Shown here: positions 7,651-15,136 of the stretch, one piece after another
How positions within the stretch are numbered: position 1 is the stretch's first letter
How the letters are laid out: every line of letters starts with the position of its first letter
NCBI GenBank assembly: GCA_031292235.1
Contig: JARLHM010000140.1
Span: 1 to 32,750, forward strand
From: Syntrophaceae bacterium
GTDB lineage: Bacteria > Desulfobacterota > Desulfomonilia > Desulfomonilales > Desulfomonilaceae
Direction: 5' to 3'
Length of the DNA: 32,750 bases
Made by a program: the position numbers and the translations under genes
Notes under the pieces: model-generated
Databases searched by the model: none
What the model saw: only the letters and a program-made list of their open reading frames with translations
What the model was told of the DNA's origin: nothing

Positions 7651-9693
7651 TTACGACGTGGATCGATCGATAAGCTCAACCAGGTCGATTACCTCAATCT
7701 TCCCTTCGTTTCCGGTTGTCTTTATCGCGTCCTCGATATTGATCAGGCAGAAAGGACACGCAGTGACAATGACTTGCGCTCCTATTTCCATAGCCATTTT
7801 AACGCGCCTTTCACCCATGCGTTCCTTTTCTTCCTCATTTTCATACCACAGCAAAAGACCTCCACCGCTGCAACAGAAGCTTCTGGAGAAAGAGCGGTCC
7901 ATTTCCTGATACCGGATTCCGGGGATAGATTTCAGCGCGCGTCGAGGTTCCTCGTAAATTCCATTATGCCGTCCCAAATAACAGGGGTCGTGGTAGGTGA
8001 CCATCCTGTCGCCGAGATATTCCCCATTCAACGACATGACGCCGTGGCTCAAAAGCCTGTAGATCAACTGGCTGGAATGGATAACTTTGAAAGGCTCAGG
8101 ATAGTCGTTTTTTATAGCGTTGAAAGCATGAGGGTCAAAAGCCACTATTTCCTCGAAATTGCGAGCTTTAAAAGCTTCAATGTTGCGACCGGAAACCTGC
8201 TCGAACAACCCTTCTTCTCCGAGTCTTCTGACTTCATTGCCAGAATCGTTTTCTTCCTGACCTAAGATGGCGAAATCCAGTTTATTCCGTGCCATGATCC
8301 TGGCGAAGGATTTGGTAATCTCTTGAATGCGGGGATCGAAGGAACCGCAACTGTCGACAAAGAACAGGAGATCAGAGTGTTCACCCTCAGCAAGTGTGTG
8401 AACCTGAAATTCTTCGAGATCTTTTGTCCACGCCGCTCGCTTGGATTTCATTGCGCCGTAAGCGTTCCCCCTTTTTTTAATCTGTTGAAGAGGTTTTTGG
8501 AGCGACTGCGGTACTTCGCCTCGATCGGTCAAATACCGTCTCATGTCAACTATCTTATCAATATATTCGATAAGAATCGGGCATTCAGCCTCACATGCGC
8601 CGCAAGTGGTACATGCCCAAATTTCCTGCTCGGTAATGATATCTCCTACGAGCCTTTTTTCGTGGGCCGGGTCTTTAGAATTTTTGTCGAAGATCGGGAA
8701 ATGCTCGTACGCATAGTCGCGGGCTTTGACGCTTATCATTTTTGGCGAAAGCGCTCTGCCAACTGTATTGGCCGGACAATTGTCCGAGCATCGACCGCAG
8801 TCGGCGCAGGAGTAGAAGTCGAGAATATGCTTCCACGTGAAACCGGTCAGGTCACTGACACCACACTGGTCCAATTCCATCCAGTCAACAGCGCCATACT
8901 TGACGGGCTTGATTGTCCCCTTGTTCAAATTTGAAAAGAAAACGTTAGGGATTGCTGTAATAACATGGAAGTGTTTGGATATCGGGAGGTAATTTAGTAG
9001 ACCGAAGAAAAACAGGATGTGCGCCCAATAGCCCCCGACATGGAGGAAGTTGAGGGTGGCGGGGTCGTTGGAAGGCATGAAGACCGAGGCAAAGGCCGCC
9101 GCCGGAAACCAGTGGTATTCTCCGCAGACCCCTGATGCCCGATAGGCGCTACCATCGTGAATCATGTCTGTGATCATTAGCGCCGATACCAAACCGAGAA
9201 TTACATAGGCTTCATATTCATGCCCGGCGGTCCCCGGATGATCGTATCGCTTCGGGTGAAAAACAGCCCGTCTCACGATTGCGATCAAACACACTATCAA
9301 CACCACTATTACTGTGTAATCCTTTAACGACTCATAGGCGAAGCCGACTGAACCCGTAAGGAAAGGAATATGGAATGTCGGGGAGAAACCCCGCCCGATA
9401 AGGGTCAGCGAGCGCAGTGAGAGGATCATGAACCCGGCGAATAAAAGAATGTGAAGAATACCAGCCCCTAAATAACGAGGTTGCCTCCACTGACCGAATC
9501 CATACATCAAAGCGCGCAGCAGCCTGGTTGGTATGTCCGAAAATCTAGGGTCCGGCGCCGCCTTACGGAGCACATCCAAGCGACGGAACATTACGTAGCA
9601 GAAGAAAGCGACTGACAGGAAAAGAATGATGAATGCTATTGCGGGGGCAGGAGCGCCTAGAATGGGCGCATCCGCCGGTTTAAGGATGTTCAT
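7651..9693 (-). CDS. Membrane-bound HdrD-like iron-sulfur oxidoreductase, probable EtfAB:menaquinone oxidoreductase
   Basis: A 680-residue fusion of a membrane domain and an iron-sulfur domain. The N-terminal ~240 residues hold several hydrophobic segments (about 17-38, 77-97, 127-142, 164-177, 215-237) with histidines suited to haem b, as in the NarI-like domain. Two 4Fe-4S motifs follow: CADCGRCSDNCP at about 296-307 and CTTCGACEAECP at about 361-372. The C-terminus carries two CCG-type domains. The second is intact (YHDPCYLG, FCCSGGG, ACPFCL), fitting a noncubane cluster. In the first, the Cys-Cys-Gly position reads DSG and the Pro-His-Cys position reads PHA. This is the architecture of the DUF224 protein called EMO in syntrophs, which takes electrons from EtfAB to menaquinone. 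Location immediately before etfBA fits. The ATG at 9693 is preferred over a TTG at 9702 because GAGG is correctly spaced only for the ATG. Confidence 0.9.
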   Translation of the reverse strand: MNILKPADAPILGAPAPAIAFIILFLSVAFFCYVMFRRLDVLRKAAPDPRFSDIPTRLLRALMYGFGQWRQPRYLGAGILHILLFAGFMILSLRSLTLIGRGFSPTFHIPFLTGSVGFAYESLKDYTVIVVLIVCLIAIVRRAVFHPKRYDHPGTAGHEYEAYVILGLVSALMITDMIHDGSAYRASGVCGEYHWFPAAAFASVFMPSNDPATLNFLHVGGYWAHILFFFGLLNYLPISKHFHVITAIPNVFFSNLNKGTIKPVKYGAVDWMELDQCGVSDLTGFTWKHILDFYSCADCGRCSDNCPANTVGRALSPKMISVKARDYAYEHFPIFDKNSKDPAHEKRLVGDIITEQEIWACTTCGACEAECPILIEYIDKIVDMRRYLTDRGEVPQSLQKPLQQIKKRGNAYGAMKSKRAAWTKDLEEFQVHTLAEGEHSDLLFFVDSCGSFDPRIQEITKSFARIMARNKLDFAILGQEENDSGNEVRRLGEEGLFEQVSGRNIEAFKARNFEEIVAFDPHAFNAIKNDYPEPFKVIHSSQLIYRLLSHGVMSLNGEYLGDRMVTYHDPCYLGRHNGIYEEPRRALKSIPGIRYQEMDRSFSRSFCCSGGGLLLWYENEEEKERMGERRVKMAMEIGAQVIVTACPFCLINIEDAIKTTGNEGKIEVIDLVELIDRSTS

Positions 9694-9812
9694 GGACAGC
9701 AACCTCTAGTTTTGGAACCGAGAGCAACTTTCTTGGCTCCTGGACAAACCTGCGAGCAGCCAGGAAGATTCTAATTGTAAGAAGGCGACAACAAGAAAGA
9801 TAGCATTTGGCG

Positions 9813-10499
9813 CTAACTTATAAGCACAGCCAATATCTTGGCGGGTTTGTCCCCGTGGGCTTTCACCAGATGTATGTCGCCGGAATCATAATAAATCGCG
9901 TCTCCAGGGCCTAAGACGTCTTTTGTTTCACCTACTAAGACATCCATTTGGCCCTCAAGGACATAAATGAATTCCTGCCCATCATGAGCCGAAGGTTCAT
10001 CAGCGTCAGATGGGTGAAGCGTGACGACGAACGGTTCCATGAGCCGGTCCTTTTTCCCCGGCGCCAGAGATTCATACTCATAGCCTCGATGCTCTTCCTT
10101 GGATTTGCCGAAACGCTTAAAACTCTTTCTGGCTCCAGCTCTTACGATTGTAAAAGCCTTGTCTCCCTCGGAAATAAAATCCGACATCTTTAGAGATAGC
10201 GTTTTGCTCAATTTGATAAGCTGACCAAGAGGCAGAATCGTCTTACCTTCTTCCATCTCTTCGAGTAAGCTGGCGGAAACTCCGATTTTTGAAGCGAGTT
10301 CCCGAAGCGAAAATCCCAGTGATTGTCTTGCCGCGCGCAGCTTAGGGCCGTGATCCGTGTCCCTTTCTTTTTGGGATTCGCGTTTTGCCGCCTCAACAGC
10401 TACGGGGTCGGTAAGTAAGTCAATACCCTTTTCGTCGCCGTATCCATCAACAGTGTCGCGGAAAGACTGATATGAAGTTTCTTTGAACTCTTCGTTCAT
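9813..10499 (-). CDS. XRE-family regulator with C-terminal cupin domain
   Basis: Predicted DNA-binding regulator of 228 residues. A helix-turn-helix spans about 53-108 (LRAARQSLGFSLRELASKIGV and on to the LSLKMSDF segment). A cupin_2 domain spans about 155-226, with AHDGQEFIYVLEG (H172, E176), GPGD and a later H210 that could bind a metal or ligand. An N-terminal 50-residue charged tail precedes the helix-turn-helix. AAAGGATC lies before the ATG at 10499; an in-frame TTG five codons upstream overlaps this site and is rejected. It sits between an acyl-CoA dehydrogenase and the Fe-S oxidoreductase on the same strand, so it probably controls this electron-transfer operon in response to a metabolite. 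The ligand is unknown. Confidence 0.9.
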   Translation of the reverse strand: MNEEFKETSYQSFRDTVDGYGDEKGIDLLTDPVAVEAAKRESQKERDTDHGPKLRAARQSLGFSLRELASKIGVSASLLEEMEEGKTILPLGQLIKLSKTLSLKMSDFISEGDKAFTIVRAGARKSFKRFGKSKEEHRGYEYESLAPGKKDRLMEPFVVTLHPSDADEPSAHDGQEFIYVLEGQMDVLVGETKDVLGPGDAIYYDSGDIHLVKAHGDKPAKILAVLIS

Positions 10500-10552
10500 G
10501 TCTGATCCTTTCAATTGGTATGGTTCCGAATAATTGGCCCCAATTCAGGCGC

Positions 10553-11722
10553 TCACATTGACCGGCCCGGAACGCCGATGTTTCGAGCAATTACTATGCG
10601 CTGAACCTCAGAGGTTCCTTCGCCGATGTCGAGAAGTTTCTGGTTCCGATAGTGCCTCTCCACCGCGTAATCCTTCATCAAACCATACCCACCATGCATC
10701 TGGACCGCATGATTGGCCGCCCTGTAATAGGTTTCCGAACATACTAGCTTGGCCATTGCGCCGTATTTGGGATTGAGTCGATCATTGTCTTTTAACCAGC
10801 ATGCCTTATAGAGAAGTAACCTGGCCATTTCGACTTCAGTGGCCATGTCAGCGAGTTTAAAAGCGTTTGCCTGGAAAGATCCTATTGGGCGCCCAAACTG
10901 TTGCCGTTTCTTGGAATAGTCAAGCGCCAGTTCAAAGGCCCCCTGTGCTCCTCCTAGTCCCATTGCCCCTATTGACAGACGTCCACCATCTAGAGTTTTC
11001 AGCATCTGGTGAAAGCCTTCGCCTCGTCCACCAAGCAAGTTCTCGTTTGGAACACGACAATCCTGAAAAGTAAGTAGCCCTGTGTTGGATGATCGCCAAC
11101 ACATTTTCCCATGCATCTTCTCGGCGGTGAAGCCTTTTGTGCCGTTTTCCACAAGAATGCAACTGACCTCGGGTTTCCTGGGGTCGGAACTGTCTGTTAC
11201 ACACTGCACAACGCACACAGCGCTGATGTCGGTAGATGAATTGGTAATGAAAATCTTGCTGCCATTTATCACCCATTCATTGCCGTCAAGGACAGCGGTA
11301 GTCTTAGACGCTCCAGCGTCCGAACCGGCGTCAGGCTCCGTAAGTCCAAAAGAAGCGAGAATTTTTCCTGAGCAAAGGTCCGGTAACCACTTTTTCTTCT
11401 GCTTTTCAGTCCCAAAATAATATATTGGGGCTATACCCAAAGAATTCCCCGCTGCGATTGTGGCGGCCTGTGAACCGTCGATCCTGGCTATTTCCTCGAC
11501 CATTATAATGTAGTTAAGATATCCAACATCACTGCCTCCGTACTCTTCAGAAACGAAAGGCCCAAAGAAGTCAAGTTCGCCCATTTTTCGCGTCAAGTCA
11601 TAGGAAAATTCCTCTTTGTCATCGAGTTCCTGAGCGATTGGCGCAATCTCTTTCTCCGCAAACTCTCTAACGACTTTTCTGGTTAGCTCCGCGTCCTTGG
11701 GAAGATCAAAATTTAACGACAT
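10553..11722 (-). CDS. Acyl-CoA dehydrogenase (short/medium-chain type)
   Basis: FAD enzyme that introduces the alpha-beta double bond into an acyl-CoA and hands electrons to EtfAB. The 389 residues are the usual length of the tetrameric class. Visible are GLTEPDAGSDAG at 126-137, the WVINGSKIFITN strand at 150-161, KKRQQFGRPI at 271-280, and YGLMKDYAVERHYRNQK then GEGTSEVQR, where E368 sits at the usual catalytic-base position. It is the first gene of a minus-strand run that continues with the XRE-cupin regulator, the Fe-S oxidoreductase and etfBA, so it is the likely electron donor to that chain. The Shine-Dalgarno bases lie in the loop of a small hairpin just before the ATG. Chain-length specificity is not readable from sequence. 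Confidence 0.95.
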   Translation of the reverse strand: MSLNFDLPKDAELTRKVVREFAEKEIAPIAQELDDKEEFSYDLTRKMGELDFFGPFVSEEYGGSDVGYLNYIIMVEEIARIDGSQAATIAAGNSLGIAPIYYFGTEKQKKKWLPDLCSGKILASFGLTEPDAGSDAGASKTTAVLDGNEWVINGSKIFITNSSTDISAVCVVQCVTDSSDPRKPEVSCILVENGTKGFTAEKMHGKMCWRSSNTGLLTFQDCRVPNENLLGGRGEGFHQMLKTLDGGRLSIGAMGLGGAQGAFELALDYSKKRQQFGRPIGSFQANAFKLADMATEVEMARLLLYKACWLKDNDRLNPKYGAMAKLVCSETYYRAANHAVQMHGGYGLMKDYAVERHYRNQKLLDIGEGTSEVQRIVIARNIGVPGRSM

Positions 11723-11723
11723 T

Positions 11724-11739
11724 CTAAAGCCCCCTTTAG
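11724..11739 (-). promoter_or_regulatory. Hairpin presenting the ribosome site of the acyl-CoA dehydrogenase
   Basis: On the minus strand the bases read CTAAAG, GGGG, CTTTAG: a perfect 6-bp stem with a GGGG loop. It ends one base before the ATG at 11722. The G run is the only Shine-Dalgarno candidate, so it would be displayed in the loop or hidden by the fold. Confidence 0.5.
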
Positions 11740-11883
11740 GGATTCATTAAAGATGAAAAACAGCGCTCTCTAAAAAAAACAAAAAACGCTATCAGCACCG
11801 ATCGAGTCGGTTGTAATTCAAAAATACAAGGCGGTAGATGACGTCTAGCGAACGGGCAGGGAATCGCATTCAACACGTTTTCC

Positions 11884-11897
11884 CACCTGATCAGGTG
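11884..11897. promoter_or_regulatory. Perfect 14-bp palindrome, possible operator
   Basis: CACCTGATCAGGTG is its own reverse complement. It lies 162 bp upstream of the acyl-CoA dehydrogenase start in the divergent intergenic region, a position suited to a dimeric repressor. No regulator can be assigned; the XRE-cupin protein encoded two genes away is one candidate. Confidence 0.4.
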
Positions 11898-12190
11898 TTT
11901 GGCGTTTTGTCGGGTCTCGCCGATGTGGAGAGAAGAATAGCTAATAGTTGATCAATAGCAGATGGTAAAGAGCGTTGTCAAGACGAATGGCGCGTGCTCT
12001 TTTTGAAGATGGCCTAAAATCGAGATGCAGAGGCGCGTTGTTAATAGCCCAAAAACATCACAATTGGCAATCGCATGAATGTGGGAATTGATTAAGAGAC
12101 GTTTCAGTGTGGAATTGAGATAAAATGAATAAATTATCTAAAAATTGTATATTGTATTTAGAACAACATACCATATTCATTATATTTTAA

Positions 12191-12219
12191 TTGACATGAT
12201 TCTGTTTTATCAATAGAAT
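12191..12219 (+). promoter_or_regulatory. Sigma-70-like promoter of the lipoprotein gene
   Basis: TTGACA at 12191-12196 and TAGAAT at 12214-12219 are separated by exactly 17 bp. The first hexamer is perfect and the second has one mismatch. The -10 box forms half of the perfect palindrome TAGAAT-T-ATTCTA (12214-12226), which could be an operator. Confidence 0.65.
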
Positions 12220-12228
12220 TATTCTAAT

Positions 12229-12237
12229 TGGTATAAT
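12229..12237 (+). promoter_or_regulatory. Second, extended -10 promoter element
   Basis: TGGTATAAT carries a consensus TATAAT at 12232-12237 preceded by TG at the extended -10 position. No good -35 is present 17 bp upstream. It sits 52 bp before the lipoprotein start, downstream of the first promoter-like element. Confidence 0.45.
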
Positions 12238-12288
12238 TACATTGTAGTTTGTCAAGTTTATCGTTGGCGCCGAAAGGAGATACCGGGA

Positions 12289-13269
12289 ATGAAGCCATTA
12301 GGATTGATTTCAATATTTCTGATACTGGCCTCGGTGTCCCTTCAATCTTGTGGAGGAAAGACTGATCAGTATTCGGGTCCTGAGAAACCTGGCGCTTCAG
12401 TTCAGACACCCAACGTTGAGACTGAATTGAAACGGGCCAAAGAAAAGCTTTCTTCATTAGAAACCGATAATCAGGACTTAAAAGCTTCCAACAAAATACT
12501 TTCTGAGAAATTGAAGGAACTCCAAGACGCCGCAGAAAATGAAACTAACAACACACCAACCGGAACATCTTCAGGTGGGCTGTCAGACCAGACTAGAATC
12601 GCCCTCATGGGAGCCAAGGCCGTCTCCGAGTTCAAGGCGCAACAGGCGCAGAGACGCTTAGAATCTCTTACTGCGGACCTGGCCAAAAAGGATGATGAGC
12701 TGAAAGGCGCCTTGGAGCAAGTTGAAGCCTCTTCGCGTGAGAACGAGGACCTTAAAAACAAGTTGGAAACTCTAAACACGGAAGGCGCCCAGAAGGAGTC
12801 GGAACTTGAGGAAACTGTAAAGAAACTCGAGTCCACAATTGCGGTGCGTACTTCTGTGATAACTCAAAGGGAAGCGGAGTTAAAAGAAAAGGACGATCTC
12901 CTAAATACATTAAAGAAGGCCTGGTCCGACGCTACGCAACTAAAAAGCGCAGCAGAAGCTGATCTAAGCAAACTCAAAACGAGTTTTACGGATTGTCAAA
13001 ATCAGACTACTCAACTCAAAACAACGGAGGACCAACAGAAGAAGGAAAACGAGAGACTCGTGGGAGAACTCGAGAATCTGAAAAAAGATTATTCTTCATG
13101 CATGACTCAGTCACAGCAAATAAAAGCTCAGTCCGACGCTTATCTCAAGCAGATCCAGGATTTCAAATCCACCGGTAATCAGCAACCTGACCAGGCCGAG
13201 TCAAGAGAGAACAAGAAGCCCCCTTCGGTCATTGAAAAGCTCCTGGATGGTGTAGTGACGGATAACTAA
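12289..13269 (+). CDS. Coiled-coil lipoprotein of unknown function
   Basis: A 326-residue protein that I do not recognise as a named family. The N-terminus MKPLGLISIFLILASVS is a typical signal sequence, followed by LQSC with C21 as the probable lipidated cysteine; Gln at -2 is unusual for a lipobox. Residues after the cysteine are C-GGKT, with no Asp at +2, so outer-membrane sorting is more likely than inner-membrane retention. From about residue 46 to 290 the chain is almost entirely charged heptad sequence (Glu, Lys, Leu, Gln rich), a long coiled coil broken by a Thr/Ser/Gly-rich stretch near 86-97. The tail is Pro/Lys-rich. AAAGGAG lies at the right distance before the ATG. It is alone in its transcription unit and convergent with recO 31 bp away. 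Confidence 0.8.
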   Translation: MKPLGLISIFLILASVSLQSCGGKTDQYSGPEKPGASVQTPNVETELKRAKEKLSSLETDNQDLKASNKILSEKLKELQDAAENETNNTPTGTSSGGLSDQTRIALMGAKAVSEFKAQQAQRRLESLTADLAKKDDELKGALEQVEASSRENEDLKNKLETLNTEGAQKESELEETVKKLESTIAVRTSVITQREAELKEKDDLLNTLKKAWSDATQLKSAAEADLSKLKTSFTDCQNQTTQLKTTEDQQKKENERLVGELENLKKDYSSCMTQSQQIKAQSDAYLKQIQDFKSTGNQQPDQAESRENKKPPSVIEKLLDGVVTDN

Positions 13270-13300
13270 TCAGGAGAAAAATGAGGTTGGTCGACTGTTT

Positions 13301-14053
13301 TTAATAGTATCCGATATCTTCCATGAATTTCAGGGATTTTAGGTCCTGTCCCCTTACATATCGAACGAAGGCTGACAGACTCCGCCTAATTTCTGTACGG
13401 GCGCTTCGACTAAGCTTAATTCTACCGGCCAGCCGAGAATCGGAATTCAGGGCGTGACAGAGAGCCACGACGGTTGCGGGGCTAACCGGCACATTAATGG
13501 GGGATGGCTCGTTCAAACACGTTTTGTGACACAAGCCTCCAGCCCATGGGGAGAATATGGTGTCATTGCTAGCTGAAAAACCTTTCCCGCACAGCGGGCA
13601 ATTGTCGAACGCGGGCTGATAACCCAATAACGCGAGGAGACGAATTTCCTGAACCAGGAACTCAATAGAACCTGGAGCTGACTTATCCAGGCTCTCAAGA
13701 ATCTTTTCGAGGAGATCGAAGACATTAGAATCCGCCTGGCCTTCAGGTAGGAGCCCCGATGAGAGTTCCAGAAAATAAGACGCCCTGGCCAGTAATTCCA
13801 TGTTTTCCCTTATCCGGAGGAACCCTTTTACCATGTGAGCTTCATCAATCCAGACCATAGCATCCTTGCGCCTGGATCTAATGACGATATCTACCAAACA
13901 GAACGGTTCAAGATGCCCCCCGAATCTGACTCGACTTTTTCTCGAGTTCTTGGCCACACCTGTAAGCCATCCTTTGTCACGAGAAAGGAATATGACGATT
14001 TCGTCCGCTTCACCTCGATCCATTTTCTTCATTATTATTGATCTTGTTGTCAT
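13301..14053 (-). CDS. recO: RecO, DNA repair and recombination mediator
   Basis: Mediator of the RecFOR pathway that helps load RecA on SSB-coated single strands. The 250 residues from the ATG at 14053 fit the family. An N-terminal OB-fold contains the IIMKKMDRGEADEIVIFLSRDKGW pattern (family: redox-free start, then E-x-D, then LTR-x-G-like) and the basic KNSRKSR segment. A helical C-terminal part has a zinc-finger-like CPLCG ... GGLCHKTC set. A GTG at 14080 could add nine residues, but neither site has a strong Shine-Dalgarno and the family alignment favours the ATG. It follows hda by 66 bp on the same strand and converges on the lipoprotein gene. Confidence 0.85.
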   Translation of the reverse strand: MTTRSIIMKKMDRGEADEIVIFLSRDKGWLTGVAKNSRKSRVRFGGHLEPFCLVDIVIRSRRKDAMVWIDEAHMVKGFLRIRENMELLARASYFLELSSGLLPEGQADSNVFDLLEKILESLDKSAPGSIEFLVQEIRLLALLGYQPAFDNCPLCGKGFSASNDTIFSPWAGGLCHKTCLNEPSPINVPVSPATVVALCHALNSDSRLAGRIKLSRSARTEIRRSLSAFVRYVRGQDLKSLKFMEDIGYY

Positions 14054-14119
14054 TGCGCCAAACAGGATAAGCCGAACCACAAACGGTAAATGGATTCTTT
14101 GTATAAGGCTGCCACTGAG

Positions 14120-14854
14120 CTAAATTATTCCTTCCGCTTCGATTTGCTTTACAAGCCGCAAAGTGACGCGTCTGCGCTCTTCCATGGACACTCTATCAAG
14201 GATTTTCAAAATTTCTTCGAGACTTTTGAGGTTCCTAGATTTTCTAGAGAGCAAATAACTTATTACATCATGAGTCATGCGTATTCCACGTTTTGTGGCC
14301 ATCCTGTCAAGAATCAAAATCCTGGCCGCGTCATCCGGTGGTAACAGTTCCACTGACAGACCCGATATCATTCTGGATCTGAGGTGCGGATCATCTGAGA
14401 AGATTCTGTCAGGACCCACTGATGAGGAACAGACAAGATGCGCTCCTGTTGTGAGAAGCTTGTTCCAAAGATTCCAGAGGTGTTTCGAATCAATGCCCGA
14501 CACTTTGTCAACATCATCAATCAGTACAGCTCCATATTGACCTAATTGCTCGTGATTCATACCCACTACTGATTCAAGTGTCGGACTACCATGCCCGTTG
14601 TTTGTGACTGGTACAAAAATGCATTTGGATCGGTGTTTCACGTTTTCGGACGTCAGAAATCCTTGCAAGGCTTTCAAGATGAGAGTTTTTCCTGAACCCA
14701 AAGGTCCATGCAAAAACGCTGGGACCGCTTCATTTAGCTCCGAAAGAAAAGTCGCCAGGAGCATTTGAATCGGATTGGCTATACCTGAATGACTGACTAT
14801 ATCCGAGAATGAGCAGTCATCCGGAGCGTAAAGTGGGAGGGCTATCTGCTTCAT
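14120..14854 (-). CDS. hda: Hda-like DnaA-homologous regulator of replication initiation
   Basis: A 244-residue AAA+ protein resembling DnaA without its DNA-binding domain IV. The N-terminus reads MKQIALPLYAPDDCSF, closely matching the start of E. coli Hda (QLSLPLYLPDDETF), whose Q-L-x-L-P-L motif binds the beta sliding clamp. A full Walker A (GPLGSGKT), a Walker B (AVLIDDVD), a SRM arginine-finger-like motif in the LRSRMISGLSVELL segment, and a C-terminal RNLKSLEEILKILDR sensor-2 helix follow in order. In E. coli, clamp-bound Hda stimulates DnaA-ATP hydrolysis. Here the clamp motif suggests the same role. The gene is divergent from rho and probably cotranscribed with recO. A more general DnaA-like ATPase role cannot be excluded. 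Confidence 0.82.
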   Translation of the reverse strand: MKQIALPLYAPDDCSFSDIVSHSGIANPIQMLLATFLSELNEAVPAFLHGPLGSGKTLILKALQGFLTSENVKHRSKCIFVPVTNNGHGSPTLESVVGMNHEQLGQYGAVLIDDVDKVSGIDSKHLWNLWNKLLTTGAHLVCSSSVGPDRIFSDDPHLRSRMISGLSVELLPPDDAARILILDRMATKRGIRMTHDVISYLLSRKSRNLKSLEEILKILDRVSMEERRRVTLRLVKQIEAEGII

Positions 14855-15136
14855 GTCCTGATTGTACTGGCGTCCTTAATAATGATCAACAAGGATTTTT
14901 AGCAAAAAAGCTTGACAGTTCGGACTGCCTCCATTAATCTTCTACAAGCTGCTATACGGCTGCTAATCTTCAGCCGCGCGAAACCATCCGAGGAATTCCA
15001 AAGCAAGGTTGGGGCACTACGTAAATCCATCGATTTCGTTTCCTGTTTAACCTGTCCTAGAATTGCTTCAAAAATTATAGATCCCAGTAATCATAATATA
15101 TTAAATCCAGTTTGGAAAAATCGATCAGGAGAAGGC
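14855..15136 (+). other. Rho upstream/leader region
   Basis: This 282-bp stretch between divergent hda and rho has no supported gene. The rho frame happens to be open upstream to 14912 without family similarity. It contains a promoter-like element and an AT-rich segment near 15075-15110. Long leaders ahead of rho often mediate autoregulation, but no specific structure could be assigned here. Confidence 0.5.
14912..14940 (+). promoter_or_regulatory. Possible rho promoter
   Basis: TTGACA at 14912-14917, a 17-bp spacer, and TAATCT at 14935-14940. The -35 is perfect and the -10 is weak (three matches). It would give a leader of roughly 190 bases before rho. Confidence 0.4.

Larger units (their letters stand above)
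11723..12288. other. Gene-free divergent intergenic region
   Basis: This 566-bp stretch separates the minus-strand acyl-CoA dehydrogenase from the plus-strand lipoprotein. I see no convincing coding frame or RNA gene. It holds a hairpin at the dehydrogenase ribosome site, an A-rich tract (11771-11786), a perfect 14-bp palindrome at 11884-11897, an imperfect direct repeat around GTGGGAATTGA (about 12079-12120), and a very AT-rich segment from 12120 with two promoter-like elements pointing at the lipoprotein gene. Confidence 0.8.

Noticed and set aside
7624-8934. Two plus-strand open frames of about 200 codons (7624-8265 and 8323-8934)
   Set aside because: They are antisense to the well-supported Fe-S oxidoreductase and have no domain character.
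9738-9765. TCCTGG ... CCAGGA inverted repeat between the XRE-cupin gene and the Fe-S oxidoreductase
   Set aside because: Six pairs with a 16-base loop is too weak to call a terminator or operator.
14912-15136. Upstream in-frame extension of rho (75 codons)
   Set aside because: It begins at a TTG within a promoter-like box and has no Rho similarity; the ATG at 15137 has a good ribosome site and gives the standard length.
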